56,372 nucleotides of DNA from Chloroflexota bacterium (GTDB taxonomy: Bacteria > Chloroflexota > Anaerolineae > Aggregatilineales > Phototrophicaceae). Every line of letters starts with the position of its first letter. The stretch's first letter is position 1. The DNA lies in contig VXLV01000104.1 of NCBI GenBank assembly GCA_009841405.1, positions 1 through 56,372 on the forward strand, given 5' to 3'. A program made the position numbers and the translations under genes. The notes beneath the pieces were generated by a model. The model had not been told where the DNA came from, searched no databases, and was given only the letters and a program-made list of their open reading frames with translations. This document shows positions 34,358 through 43,686 of the stretch, piece by piece.

Positions 34358-35188
34358 TCAACCCTTCACCGCGCCGAAAGTAAGCCCGCGCACGACATAG
34401 CGCCCCAGCAGCAAAAATATGATCATCGGCGGCAGCATCGCGACCACAGCGGTCGCCGCAATATGGCCCCAGTAGACGCCGGTCGAAGCGAAAAAGCTGA
34501 TTGTGCCGACCGGCAATGTGGTCGTGCTCTGCTTGCTAAGCGCCAGCGGGAAGATCACGTTGTTCCAACTGAAGACGAAGGTGAACATCGACGTGACGAT
34601 GATGCCCGGCAGCGCCAGCGGAATGATAATGCGAAAGAATGCTGCCAGGCGATTAGCGCCATCAACCCACGCGGCTTCCTCCAGGTCCAGCGGCACCTCG
34701 TCCATGAAGCTCTTGAGCAGCCAGACCGAGAATGGAATCGCCAGCGTCTGCAGGGTCACGATCATGGCGCGGTAGCTGCCGGCCCAGCCAATGCGTGACA
34801 TCAAGATGAAGTAGGGAATGACGAAGACAATTGGCGGCGCGATCAGCAGGCTGATATACCAATTCATGATGAATTCTTTGCCGCGCATGGCGAAGCGCGA
34901 CAAGGCATAGGCGGCCGCCAGCGCGAAGGGCAAACTGAGCAGCGTCGCGCCGCTGCTGACGATGACGCTGCTGAGCAGCTGCGGCGCGTTATTGCCCGGG
35001 TCGACGAAGGTATCGCCGAAGTTGCCCAGGTACGGCTCGAAGAAGAGCTGCGGCGGCAAAGTGTAGGCTTCGCTGGGATGGCGGAAAGCGAGCAAGATGA
35101 ACCAGAGAATCGGTCCCAGGAAGAAGACCATGACCAGCGCCATAAGCGCGTAGACGGCGAGGCTTTGGCGCGCTTGCACACGGCGCAT
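34358..35188 (-). CDS. Carbohydrate ABC transporter permease (MalG-like)
   Basis: 276 residues from ATG 35188, six helices. The EAA loop that docks to the ATPase reads DLEEAAWVDGANRLAAFFRI near residue 180, and the C-terminus (GRYVVRGLTFGAVKG) is typical of MalG-type permeases. It works with the permease upstream (stop and start separated by four bases) and the binding protein at 36241. No ATPase gene lies in the cluster, as is common where a shared MsmK-type ATPase is encoded elsewhere. Confidence 0.92.
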   Translation of the reverse strand: MRRVQARQSLAVYALMALVMVFFLGPILWFILLAFRHPSEAYTLPPQLFFEPYLGNFGDTFVDPGNNAPQLLSSVIVSSGATLLSLPFALAAAYALSRFAMRGKEFIMNWYISLLIAPPIVFVIPYFILMSRIGWAGSYRAMIVTLQTLAIPFSVWLLKSFMDEVPLDLEEAAWVDGANRLAAFFRIIIPLALPGIIVTSMFTFVFSWNNVIFPLALSKQSTTTLPVGTISFFASTGVYWGHIAATAVVAMLPPMIIFLLLGRYVVRGLTFGAVKG

Positions 35189-35192
35189 CGGC

Positions 35193-36089
35193 TCACCACT
35201 CCCGCTTGCGATAGACGAAAACAAGGTAGAGATTGATGATGACGCTGACGATGATCACGACCAGCCAGGTCATGGCAGCGGTCAGGCCGATGTTGTAATT
35301 GACCAGCCCTTCGCGATACAGGTTGAAGCTAAGCGTGCGCGAGGCGGTGCCGGGGCCGCCGCTGGTCAGCACGAAGACCAAATCGAAGCTGTTGAATAGC
35401 TGCATAAACCGGATCATCACCAGGAAGGCGGCGATCGGGCGCAGCAGCGGCAAGGTGATCGACCAGAACATGCGCCAAGGCGAGGCGCCGTCGACCTGCG
35501 CCGCTTCCTTGACTTCTTCGCTGATGGACAGCAGCCCGGCGTAGAGCACGATGGCGAAGAATGGCGTCCACTGCCAGGTGTCAACCAGGCCGATGCTCAA
35601 GAGCGCGGTGTTGGCATTGCCGAGAAAACCCTGCGGCGGGACCGGGAAGCCGATGCCTTCCAGCGCCCAGGGCAGCAAGCCGCCTTTCGGCTCCAGCAAG
35701 TAGCGGAATAGAAAGCCCGCCACCACCGGCGCCAGCGTCGTGGGCATGATCAGCAGGGCGCGCATTAAACCCAGGCCGCGCAGATGCGTATGAAGAAGCA
35801 GCGCGACGCCCATGCCGAACCAGAACTGCGCGAATGTGCCCAGGAACGCGAGCAGCAGCGTATTCTTCAGCGCCACAGCAAAAGGCGTGACCTGGAAGAC
35901 CATGCGATAGTTGTCCAGGCCCGAATAATAGAGCGGCGCCGGACCCATCTGCAGATTCCAGAACCAGAAGCTGTTGCGCAGCGCGAAGGCCAGCGGATAC
36001 AAAATCAGCGCCAGCAGCACGATGACCGATGGCGCCAGCAGCAGGTATGGCAGACGCCTGTTGAACGCGTGACGGTCGGGCAACCACAC
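35193..36089 (-). CDS. Carbohydrate ABC transporter permease (MalF/UgpA-like)
   Basis: About 298 residues from GTG 36089. Six helices begin at LPYLLLAPSVIVLLALILYP; the EAA loop is EVKEAAQVDGASPWRMFWSI. The start is uncertain: the frame stays open to 36311, but everything upstream of 36105 is a palindromic repeat (36106-36217) that would add an ATG at 36131 inside the hairpin. GTG 36089 or TTG 36083 (GGGGG five bases upstream) are the more natural starts. It is partnered with the MalG-like gene downstream. Confidence 0.88.
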   Translation of the reverse strand: MWLPDRHAFNRRLPYLLLAPSVIVLLALILYPLAFALRNSFWFWNLQMGPAPLYYSGLDNYRMVFQVTPFAVALKNTLLLAFLGTFAQFWFGMGVALLLHTHLRGLGLMRALLIMPTTLAPVVAGFLFRYLLEPKGGLLPWALEGIGFPVPPQGFLGNANTALLSIGLVDTWQWTPFFAIVLYAGLLSISEEVKEAAQVDGASPWRMFWSITLPLLRPIAAFLVMIRFMQLFNSFDLVFVLTSGGPGTASRTLSFNLYREGLVNYNIGLTAAMTWLVVIIVSVIINLYLVFVYRKREW

Positions 36090-36105
36090 CCCCGAATGCG
36101 TAGTT

Positions 36106-36217
36106 GTAGGGGCGACCCTTGGGTCGCCCATTCGTGGAAGATTGCGATTGCGGGAGACCAATTGGGTCGCCCCTACGGTCGTCGGTTTTGGGAGGGCGAG
36201 ACGAGTCTCGCCCCTAC
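36106..36217. repeat. GTAGGGGCG repeat: three hairpins in a row
   Basis: Hairpin 1 is GGGCGACCC-TT-GGGTCGCCC (36110-36129). Hairpin 2 (GGGAGACC with GGGTCGCCC, imperfect) ends CGCCCCTAC at 36176. Hairpin 3 is GGGCGAGAC-GA-GTCTCGCCC (36194-36213), also closed by CCTAC. It lies between the binding-protein stop and the permease start, and reaches into the permease's possible N-terminal frame. Confidence 0.8.
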
Positions 36218-36240
36218 AATTCCCCAACTGCGGACAAACG

Positions 36241-37710
36241 CTACATCCCCGACAAGCTGGCTTGCAGCGCCTTGGTGTTCTCCAGCGTGTCGTCGAAGCT
36301 CTCGACGCCATAGGGGATCATCTGGTTGCCCTTCAAGATGTTCTCGAAGAGCGTCTGCGTCGTCTCCAGCGCTTGCTCCGGCGTGACTTGATCCGACATC
36401 GCCTGGTTGATCTGCAAGCCGTAAACGCCTTCGAGCGAGGTATAGATCGGGGCTGGCGGGCGCACTACTTTGCCGTCGCCCAGCTTCATCATCTCCAGCT
36501 GCGTGCCCAGGAAGGGATAGACCTCGTTCAGGCCGGCATCGTCGTAATTGGACTGGCGGCTGAAGTCAGCGAACTGATAACCCTTGACGTTGACCTCGCC
36601 CATGGCTTTCTGCGCTGCAGAGCCGGTAGCCCACTTGATGAATTGCCAGGCCGCGTCTTGATTTGCTGATGTCGAGGGCATACCGAGCGACCAACCACCC
36701 AGGCTGACCACCTGATCGCCCCCGGCCGTACGTGTCGGCAGCACAGCGGTCTCGAATTTGTCGACCACCGGCGATGGCGTGCCGGTCAAGTATCCCTCGT
36801 TGTTGACCAGGTAGAAGTACGGCGTCCAGTGATAAAACATGCCGATATCGCCCTGCGAGAAACGCGTGCCGGCGTCAAACCAGAGGTAGTTGATCGACTC
36901 GGGCGGAGACATTCCGTAGAGGCGCTTCCAGTCATTGAGCGCGGCCAGGTTGGCGTCGCTGTTGATAGTCGGCGTGAAGTCCCAGGGCGCCTCGGGGAAT
37001 TGGGTGAACCAGCGCGTGCCGTAGCTGGCGGAGAGCTGGCTGTACATGTGCACGACGGGCACCGGCTGAAAACCGATGACGGTCGTGCCGTACATCGATG
37101 TGCCGTCCAGGTCCATGCCGTTGATCTGTTCGAGGATGCCGAAGTAGTCTTCCCAGGTCCAATCACCGGCGTCCGCCACGGACGAAGGCAGCGGATCCAG
37201 GCCGGCCGCTTCAAAGAGGTCAGTACGGTACATGATGCCCTGCGCGTATGATGCGATCGGCAGCGTCCAGACTTGATTGCGCCAGGTGCTCAGCGAATAC
37301 AGGCACTCGGGCAGGAAGTCATCGAAGTTGGCATCGGAATCCATGCTGATGAAGTCGTCCAGCGAGCGGATCCAGCCGTTGTCGGCGTATTGGCTGATCC
37401 ACATCTGGTCGACCGCGATGACATCGGCATCGGCGCTCTGCGTCAGAAAGGCGTTGACCAGGCGCGCCTGCAAGGCCGTGTAGCCGAGCGACTCAATATT
37501 GACGGTGATGCCGGTTGCTTCGGTGAATTGGTCAGTCACGCTTTGCAGCGCCAGATCCCAGGGATCGCCGACCGTCAAGACATTGATGCTCGCGTCCGAT
37601 TGCGCAGCGACGCGGGCCAGGTTGCCCAGCGGCGTTGCGCCCGCCAAGGCTGCGCCGGCCGCCCCGCCCACTTTGAGAAAATCGCGGCGACTGAGTTTTT
37701 GATTAGACAT
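36241..37710 (-). CDS. Tat-exported ABC sugar-binding protein
   Basis: 489 residues of the family 1 extracellular solute-binding proteins. The N-terminus has a twin-arginine motif (LSRRDFLKVGG), then a hydrophobic stretch ending AAQ, so it should be folded before Tat export. The mature part begins INVLTVGDPWDLALQSVTDQ and has the usual two-lobe pattern, with DVIAVDQMWISQYADNGWI near residue 105. It delivers a sugar to the two permeases downstream. GGGAG is placed six bases before the ATG. It is first of the three transporter genes. Confidence 0.92.
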   Translation of the reverse strand: MSNQKLSRRDFLKVGGAAGAALAGATPLGNLARVAAQSDASINVLTVGDPWDLALQSVTDQFTEATGITVNIESLGYTALQARLVNAFLTQSADADVIAVDQMWISQYADNGWIRSLDDFISMDSDANFDDFLPECLYSLSTWRNQVWTLPIASYAQGIMYRTDLFEAAGLDPLPSSVADAGDWTWEDYFGILEQINGMDLDGTSMYGTTVIGFQPVPVVHMYSQLSASYGTRWFTQFPEAPWDFTPTINSDANLAALNDWKRLYGMSPPESINYLWFDAGTRFSQGDIGMFYHWTPYFYLVNNEGYLTGTPSPVVDKFETAVLPTRTAGGDQVVSLGGWSLGMPSTSANQDAAWQFIKWATGSAAQKAMGEVNVKGYQFADFSRQSNYDDAGLNEVYPFLGTQLEMMKLGDGKVVRPPAPIYTSLEGVYGLQINQAMSDQVTPEQALETTQTLFENILKGNQMIPYGVESFDDTLENTKALQASLSGM

Positions 37711-37783
37711 ATTGAACTCCCATTCTTAATTCGGTGAATAGATAGACGCCTGCGGTAGTTTCTCCCTGGCCACCTCCCTCGCT

Positions 37784-38854
37784 TCAAATCAGCAACTCGC
37801 CGTCCTGCAATACCGGATTGTCGTCCACGTAGACCGCGCCACCCGCGCGCAGGTCCTTCACCAAATCCCAGTGTATGCGCGATTGATTGATTCCGCCACA
37901 ATCGCGATAAGCGCGCCCGAGCGCGATGTGGACCGTGCCCCGGATTTTTTCGTCATAAAGTATATCGCCGCAGAAATGACTGATGCCGGGATTCAAACCA
38001 AATGCAAACTCGCCCAGAAGGCTCGCGCCGGCGTCCGTCCGCAGAATGCGCTGGAGAAAACCTTCGTTGCTGGACGCGCTCGCGGCGACGAGCTCGCCCG
38101 CCTCCCATTCCAGGCGGATGTCCCGCATTTCTACGCCGCCGAGCGATGCGGGCAACTCAAAATGGATGCGCCCGCTGACCGTGTCCGTGATCGGCGCGGT
38201 GTAGACTTCGCCGTCCGGCAGGTTGATCTTGCCAGCGCAGACGACCCAGCTGCGTCCGGCGACCGAGAAGCTCAAGTCGGTCTCCTCGCCGGCGACGATG
38301 CGCACGGACCGCGCGCCGCGCAGTTTTTCCGCTGCAGCGCGCCACGCCACCCCGGCGGTCTGATAGTCCAGCAAACAGCCGGCGAAAAACATGTCCCGCA
38401 GAGTATTCACATCGATCCCGGCGCCCCGCGCCAGAGTCTCGTCCGGCACGCGAACCAGGCACCAGCGCGTCTTTTGCCAGCGCAGCGCCGAGATCGCTCC
38501 CTGCGCAGCTTGCTGGGCCGACCGGGCGGCGGCGGGAATAGCGCCGCCATCGTCAAGCGGCCCGCCGCCACGTAAGCCGAGATAGACATCGGCCCAGTCC
38601 ATGCCATAAGACTCGATCTCCGGCGTCCAGGCAAGCTGGCGTTCATCGCCGTGCAGCAGCAGCGCGCGCCTCAATTCGCCGGAGAGATACTGTACCTGTG
38701 GCAAGGCGCCGGCTTTGATGCAGGCTTCGTAGAGCGCATGCGTCAAAGGCGCGCACGCCAGCCCGCCCATGGCGATCATGACGCGCTCGCCCGCTCGCAG
38801 CGCCGTCGAATGGCCGACCAGCACATCGGCGACCTGCGCCCAGCGCGGGTCCAT
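37784..38854 (-). CDS. M29 family aminopeptidase (thermophilic aminopeptidase-like)
   Basis: 356 residues from ATG 38854, four bases after the BtpA-like stop. Family features: SFSVAGRSWVVCAGKINLPDGEVYTAP, then FELPASLGGVEMRDIRLEWEAG, and metal-ligand stretches GEFAFGLNPGISHFCGDILYDEKIRGTVHIALG and SRIHWDLV near the C-terminus (Glu, His, Asp). M29 enzymes are dimeric two-metal aminopeptidases of the cytosol. Its place in a sugar-import cluster is unusual; it may act on a peptide or amide part of the imported molecule. A longer frame reaching 39007 only overlaps the BtpA gene and is rejected. Confidence 0.84.
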   Translation of the reverse strand: MDPRWAQVADVLVGHSTALRAGERVMIAMGGLACAPLTHALYEACIKAGALPQVQYLSGELRRALLLHGDERQLAWTPEIESYGMDWADVYLGLRGGGPLDDGGAIPAAARSAQQAAQGAISALRWQKTRWCLVRVPDETLARGAGIDVNTLRDMFFAGCLLDYQTAGVAWRAAAEKLRGARSVRIVAGEETDLSFSVAGRSWVVCAGKINLPDGEVYTAPITDTVSGRIHFELPASLGGVEMRDIRLEWEAGELVAASASSNEGFLQRILRTDAGASLLGEFAFGLNPGISHFCGDILYDEKIRGTVHIALGRAYRDCGGINQSRIHWDLVKDLRAGGAVYVDDNPVLQDGELLI

Positions 38855-38858
38855 CGCC

Positions 38859-39668
38859 TCAATCGCCGCGGACGCTTCTGGCGATGCGCATGAAGCCACG
38901 CACGCGCTCGACATCGACTTCATTCCAAATCTGACCGTCGCGCTTGAAGGCGGTGCCGGTGACCGTGCCATCAGCGATAGCGAGCGTCTCCGCCAGGTTG
39001 CCCACATTGACGCCGGTGTTGGCGAAGACGGGCGTATCGGGCACGGCCGCTTTGACCAGCCGCAGCGTCTCGCCCGAGGTCTCGGCGCCGGCGGTCAAGC
39101 CGCTGACGCAGAGCGCGTCCGGCTGCGCTACAAACACAGTCGACTTGGCGATATCAACGACATTGCGATTGGAGAGATAAACGGCCGATTCGGGCACGAT
39201 GTTGAACAGCAGCTTGATATGCGCGCCGCCGACCGCGTGCTGATGGCGGATGACCGCGCCGCAATCGGTATCCCAGAGCCCGTAGTCGCTGGCGTAGACG
39301 CCGGTGAAGATCTCGCGCACGAAGCTCGCGCCGGTCGCGACCGCGACGTCAATGGAGGCCGCCGGGTCCCAGAGCACGTTGACGCCGTAGGGCCGGTCGA
39401 TTTCCGCGCGTAGCTCGGCGATGACACGCGCCATGCAAGCGACCGTGATGGGCTCGACCTTGGTGAGATACGGCAGGCTGGCTTCGTTGGAGAACATGAC
39501 CGCGTCGACGCCGCCGGCATGGAGGGCGCGCAGGTCGGCGCGGGCAGCGGCGACAACCGCCTCGAGTCCGCCGGCGGGGTCGTAGCCGGGGTCGCCGGGC
39601 AATGCGCGCAAGTGGCACATGGCGATGATGGGCTTCGTCGTGTGGAAGTGGGATTCAAGCCAGGACAT
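38859..39668 (-). CDS. BtpA/SgcQ family TIM-barrel protein
   Basis: 269 residues. The beginning (IIAMCHLRALPGDPGYDPAGG, then DLRALHAGGVDAVMFSNEA) and the end (VFANTGVNVGNLAETLAIADGTVTGTAFKRDGQ) match the BtpA/SgcQ family. The cyanobacterial BtpA name refers to photosystem I accumulation, but bacterial SgcQ-type members sit in sugar operons, which fits here better. The fold is a phosphate-binding barrel; reaction unknown. First gene of the minus-strand cluster; an overlap-like four-base gap joins it to the M29 gene. Confidence 0.85.
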   Translation of the reverse strand: MSWLESHFHTTKPIIAMCHLRALPGDPGYDPAGGLEAVVAAARADLRALHAGGVDAVMFSNEASLPYLTKVEPITVACMARVIAELRAEIDRPYGVNVLWDPAASIDVAVATGASFVREIFTGVYASDYGLWDTDCGAVIRHQHAVGGAHIKLLFNIVPESAVYLSNRNVVDIAKSTVFVAQPDALCVSGLTAGAETSGETLRLVKAAVPDTPVFANTGVNVGNLAETLAIADGTVTGTAFKRDGQIWNEVDVERVRGFMRIARSVRGD

Positions 39669-39877
39669 GGCGGGAGTATAGCATGGGGGCAGGGAGAATG
39701 GCTAAATCCGAGAAGCTATACTATTTCGCCGGTACGTCACATCAATCCACGAGATGCAGCCTTTGTGGGCTCCGCTGTCTTGGGACGCTCGCATCCGTAT
39801 GCTATCTAGTCTCGTCCACATCGGCCGCAGACAACCGTCCGCGTAAAACTTGAACTACTGCATTTGTATTCAGATAC

Positions 39878-41818
39878 CTAAGTGCCGTATTTCTGCAGAA
39901 AATCTGAAGTAGATTGAACGATAGGGCAGCGTGGACCAAGCTCCCCAAGGAAGTCCGATGTTCGCGCAACAAAACGGCTGTTACCAGTCCACGATTTGAA
40001 ATCGATCTTATATCTAACTCTGGCCGGGAGTTTTCTGTTTGTAGACAATAGCAGATGTCGCTTTGCACGAGTGATCGCAACATAAAACAGGCGCCGTTGT
40101 TCCTCCAATTTCCGTGATCTGTCCGCATCATTTGAGAACTTGGCAAAATAAGGAATTAGACCTTGAACGCAGCCCAGTACAACTACCAGATCAGCTTCAA
40201 GACCTTTGGCCTTGTGGAGGCTCATGACTCGAACGTAATCGACATCCGTTGGTAGCTCTGGCTGTGTAATTGTTCTTTCAAGACGCTTTAGAATCGTTTC
40301 CGCGTCTTCCTCTTCCTCAATTTCATCAGTTACGACGTCTCTGATGCGTCGAAAGTATTGGTCATTCGGAGGAAATAGGGCATCAAACAGGCCTCTTCCA
40401 TTTAAATCCACCAACTGTTCAAGTTTCGACCCTAATTCGCGAACTCTGTGATAGAGTTCTGATCTGAAATCGTTTTTGAGCTTTTCTTCTCCAGATGCAA
40501 TGTCTTCCAAGACCTCTGGAAGTGGTTTGCCGCTTGAAATACATAAGTCGAGGACGCGGCGCCATGATCCTGACCGCAGGCTTGGACTGCCGAAACCGCA
40601 CCAGCTTCGCAATGCGACATGGTCGTCTTGGTCTGCGACTAATCTCAGCAACGTAATTGCCTCCAGAATCCGGTTTTCGCCCCGTTTTCGTGGATTCTGG
40701 TCGAGCTCTTCTTCCTTATAGAAACTGTGTGCTGGAATTGAATTCCCATTGAGTGCATCACGAATTTCATAGCCAATTTCCTTGATCGGAGCCAGAATAA
40801 GTATTCGACCAGCTTTAACGGAATTTTCCGTGACGAGTTTTGCTGTAAACTTCGCGATGCCTTCGACTTCTTCTTCCATACTTCGCCATTGCACTATGTC
40901 AACTTCGGCGGTCGGTAATTCATCAAATGCAATTAATGATCGGTTCGACCGATTCTGGTTTTTTGAAATGAGACAATTTGCCATTTCCAAAATGTTCTCT
41001 GGGCAGCGGCGGCAGACATCAAGATTCTCGTCAATGGTGCCTGGATGCCTGACATGAAACTGAGAAATGCCTTCGGGATGAGCATGTTTGAAGCTGTAAA
41101 TCGACTGGTCCTCGTCACCAACCACAGTTATTTCGGCACAATCGGTTATCAATCGAATGAACTCTTGCTCGGCAACGTTGAGATCTTGATATTCGTCAAC
41201 CAGAACGTGTTTGAATGCACGTCTTTCGCGGCTTTCCGGATTGGCCCTAAGAAAGCGTAATGCCTCGGGAACGAGTTCCTCGATCAACATTGCTTTGTGA
41301 AATCGCAGCCAAATGTCCAATTCGGTTGCAAATCTATTGTCAATCGGACGACTCGGCCATCCAGGTGTATCTAGCTGGTCTCGCGCCCACGCCGCCGAGA
41401 AATCCTTGAACAATTCCTTTAACGTCGTCTTGTTTCCTACACCAGCTTGAACTAGGTCTTCAATGAGAAACTGTTTTTCGAAGTCGAAAAGTGTTCTGGG
41501 TTCTCGACCTGAGAATTCCAGTACACTTTCTTTTCTAAGGATGCTGAAACAGAGTGAATGAATTGTCGAGGCATGTACTGCTGATGCGCCGTCGACATCC
41601 ATGCCAGCCAATTCAAGCTGCAAGTCTTCTGCAGCCGTACGCGTAAAAGTTGTGGCGAGAATCCTGCTTGGTGGAACATTCTCCCTTATTAGGTGAGCAA
41701 CGCGCAATTTGAGCGTGTGTGTCTTTCCAGTCCCTGGACCAGCCAAAATACGAAGTGTAGAAGCATTGGATTCAGCTATGCGACTTGCGGCGTCATTATC
41801 ACCGTTAATTTGTGACAT
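39878..41818 (-). CDS. UvrD/PcrA-type superfamily I helicase
   Basis: 646 residues with the full SF1 set: motif I LAGPGTGKTHT, motif II VDEYQDLN, motif III VVGDEDQSIYSFKHA, motif V VMSLHKAKGLEADLVVVLG and motif VI RRLFYVAITRAKRHLLLS. It unwinds DNA 3' to 5'. Nothing after motif VI suggests a nuclease domain. The gene is noticeably AT-richer than metG and the sugar cluster on either side, so it may have been acquired horizontally. GGAG five bases before ATG 41818 sets the start. Candidate promoter: TTGACT (41882-41877) with TACTGT 18 bases later, overlapping the metG stop. Confidence 0.9.
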   Translation of the reverse strand: MSQINGDNDAASRIAESNASTLRILAGPGTGKTHTLKLRVAHLIRENVPPSRILATTFTRTAAEDLQLELAGMDVDGASAVHASTIHSLCFSILRKESVLEFSGREPRTLFDFEKQFLIEDLVQAGVGNKTTLKELFKDFSAAWARDQLDTPGWPSRPIDNRFATELDIWLRFHKAMLIEELVPEALRFLRANPESRERRAFKHVLVDEYQDLNVAEQEFIRLITDCAEITVVGDEDQSIYSFKHAHPEGISQFHVRHPGTIDENLDVCRRCPENILEMANCLISKNQNRSNRSLIAFDELPTAEVDIVQWRSMEEEVEGIAKFTAKLVTENSVKAGRILILAPIKEIGYEIRDALNGNSIPAHSFYKEEELDQNPRKRGENRILEAITLLRLVADQDDHVALRSWCGFGSPSLRSGSWRRVLDLCISSGKPLPEVLEDIASGEEKLKNDFRSELYHRVRELGSKLEQLVDLNGRGLFDALFPPNDQYFRRIRDVVTDEIEEEEDAETILKRLERTITQPELPTDVDYVRVMSLHKAKGLEADLVVVLGCVQGLIPYFAKFSNDADRSRKLEEQRRLFYVAITRAKRHLLLSTNRKLPARVRYKIDFKSWTGNSRFVARTSDFLGELGPRCPIVQSTSDFLQKYGT

Positions 41819-41874
41819 TGATTCTCCGCACAATAGTTGACCAGTGGGTTAGACAGTAGCAGCCGAGTATAGGA

Positions 41875-43686
41875 CTAGTCAATCGGATTCTCAACCCGCT
41901 CCCGCCCCAGATGCTCGCGCTCCAACTCCACAATCTCCGGATCCAGCTTCACAAACAGCGGACTCGGCGCGCGCAGCTTCTGCCCCGGCGCCAACCCACT
42001 CTTCTCCCAGCGCCCAATCGCCCTACTCCCATCGTAAACCAGCGCCAGATGATCGCGCGTCTCCTCGCTGTAGTTCTCAATCTCGAGTTCGCCAAACAGC
42101 TGACCCTCGTAGCCCAGCAATTCGTGCACCTGCTGCGAGCTGAAGGGCACGAACGGCGCGAAGAGCACTTTCAAATTGTCGATGCAGCGCAGCGCCGCGT
42201 AGACCGAGCGGGCGGCATCGGCCCGGTCGGGCTTCAGCGTCTTCCAGGGCTCGCGCTCGTTGAGCCAGGCGTTTACCTCGCGCGCCAAAGCCAGCGTCTC
42301 TTCCAGCGCGTCTTTGAGCCGCACCGCTTCCAGCAGCGCGCCGACCCTCTCGAAGCCGGCTTCGGTCTTGGCGATGATGGCCTCATCCGCGGGCGTGAAC
42401 TGGTCGTAAGCCGGCACGACGCCGTCGAAGCGCTTGTAGGCGAAACCACAGACGCGATTGACCAAATTGCCCCAGGCCGCCAGCAGCTCGTTGTTGACGC
42501 GCGCCAGGAAACCCTCCCAGGAAAAGTCGCTGTCCTGGCGCTCGGGGAAGGTGCGCGCGACATAGAATCGCAGGGCATCGGCCTGGTAGCGCTCGAGCAA
42601 GTCGGGCAGCCAAACCGCCCAATTGCGCGAGGTAGAGAATTGCTCGCCCTCGATATTCATGAACTCATTCGCGGGCACATCGTAAGGCAGTTGCAGCGGG
42701 ATTTCGCCATAAGTCGGGTCGTCTTCGTTGTAAATGCCGTTGATGCCCAGCAGCTCCGCTTGCCAGATGATGGTGTGGAAGGGGATATTGTCCTTGCCGA
42801 TGAAGTTGTAGATTTTGGCCTCTCGATTGTACCACCAGTTCTTCCAGGCATCGGGCTGGCCGATATTCCTTGCCCATTCGATGCTCGCGGTGAAATAACC
42901 CATGACTGCGTCAAACCAGACGTAGAGGCGCTTGTCCTCCCAACCCTCCAGCGGCACGCGGACGCCCCAGTCGATATCGCGGGTGATGGGCCGGCCGCGC
43001 AGCCCCTCCTTGACAAAGTTCTGGCTGAAGCGGCTGACGTTGGGCCGCCAGTGATGCTCATGCTCGGCGAGGTATTCCAGGATCTGCTCGGTGAAGGCGG
43101 CCAAGTCCAGGAAGTAGTGTTCGGAATCGCGTTTGATGAGTTTTTCGGCGGGATTGTTGCGGCTGCGCGGGTCGATGAGTTGGATGGCGTCCATCAAGTT
43201 GCCGCAATTCTCGCATTGGTCGCCGCGGGCGTGCGGGTACTTGCAGATGTAACAGGTGCCCTCGACGTAGCGATCGGGCAGGAAGCGCTTCTCGCTTTCG
43301 CTGTAGAGCAGGGTCTGCCGCTCCTTGTAAAGGAAACCGCGCTGCAGCAGGAGCGTGAATATATCCTGCGCCACCTGATGATGATTCTCGGTGTCGGTAT
43401 GCGTGAACAGGTCGTAGCTGACGCCGATTTTGCGCTGCGTCTTCAGGAAGCGCTCGTGATAATGCTCGAAGACTTCGCGCGGGGAGAGGCCGCGTTTATC
43501 CGCCTCAACCGTGATCGGCGTGCCGTGGCTGTCCGAGCCGCTGACCATCAACACGTGATTGCCGCGCAGCCGATGGTAGCGCGCGAATATATCGGCGGGC
43601 AAATAGGCGCCGGCCAGATGGCCGATGTGCAGGTCGCCATTGGCGTAGGGCCAAGCCACCGACACGTGAATATACTCTGCTGACAT
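41875..43686 (-). CDS. metG: Methionyl-tRNA synthetase
   Basis: 603 residues from ATG 43686 (AGGAG nine bases upstream). Charges tRNA-Met. HIGH is at 20-23 (NGDLHIGHLAGAYLP); the KMSKS loop is replaced by FSTSRN, as in many bacterial enzymes where the motif varies. The four-cysteine zinc knuckle is CYICKYPHARGDQCENCG. The anticodon-binding helical domain follows, and there is no C-terminal EMAP-type tRNA-binding domain. The leader at 43687-43960 carries a promoter, a short frame with Met-Arg-Met and competing hairpins. Any frame upstream of 43686 only crosses this leader and is not real coding. Confidence 0.95.
   Translation of the reverse strand: MSAEYIHVSVAWPYANGDLHIGHLAGAYLPADIFARYHRLRGNHVLMVSGSDSHGTPITVEADKRGLSPREVFEHYHERFLKTQRKIGVSYDLFTHTDTENHHQVAQDIFTLLLQRGFLYKERQTLLYSESEKRFLPDRYVEGTCYICKYPHARGDQCENCGNLMDAIQLIDPRSRNNPAEKLIKRDSEHYFLDLAAFTEQILEYLAEHEHHWRPNVSRFSQNFVKEGLRGRPITRDIDWGVRVPLEGWEDKRLYVWFDAVMGYFTASIEWARNIGQPDAWKNWWYNREAKIYNFIGKDNIPFHTIIWQAELLGINGIYNEDDPTYGEIPLQLPYDVPANEFMNIEGEQFSTSRNWAVWLPDLLERYQADALRFYVARTFPERQDSDFSWEGFLARVNNELLAAWGNLVNRVCGFAYKRFDGVVPAYDQFTPADEAIIAKTEAGFERVGALLEAVRLKDALEETLALAREVNAWLNEREPWKTLKPDRADAARSVYAALRCIDNLKVLFAPFVPFSSQQVHELLGYEGQLFGELEIENYSEETRDHLALVYDGSRAIGRWEKSGLAPGQKLRAPSPLFVKLDPEIVELEREHLGRERVENPID

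Noticed and set aside
39669..39877. Small gene between the BtpA and helicase genes
   Set aside because: Frames there are short, without ribosome site or recognisable motif; only helicase 3' flanking sequence.
28500..41818. One large defence island from the DUF262 gene to the helicase
   Set aside because: The 8 kb between them is an ordinary GC-rich sugar operon; the two AT-rich genes are separate.
41911..43683. Long open frame of about 590 codons opposite metG
   Set aside because: It is the antisense reading of a clear metG; no family motif, and it follows the codon pattern of the real gene.
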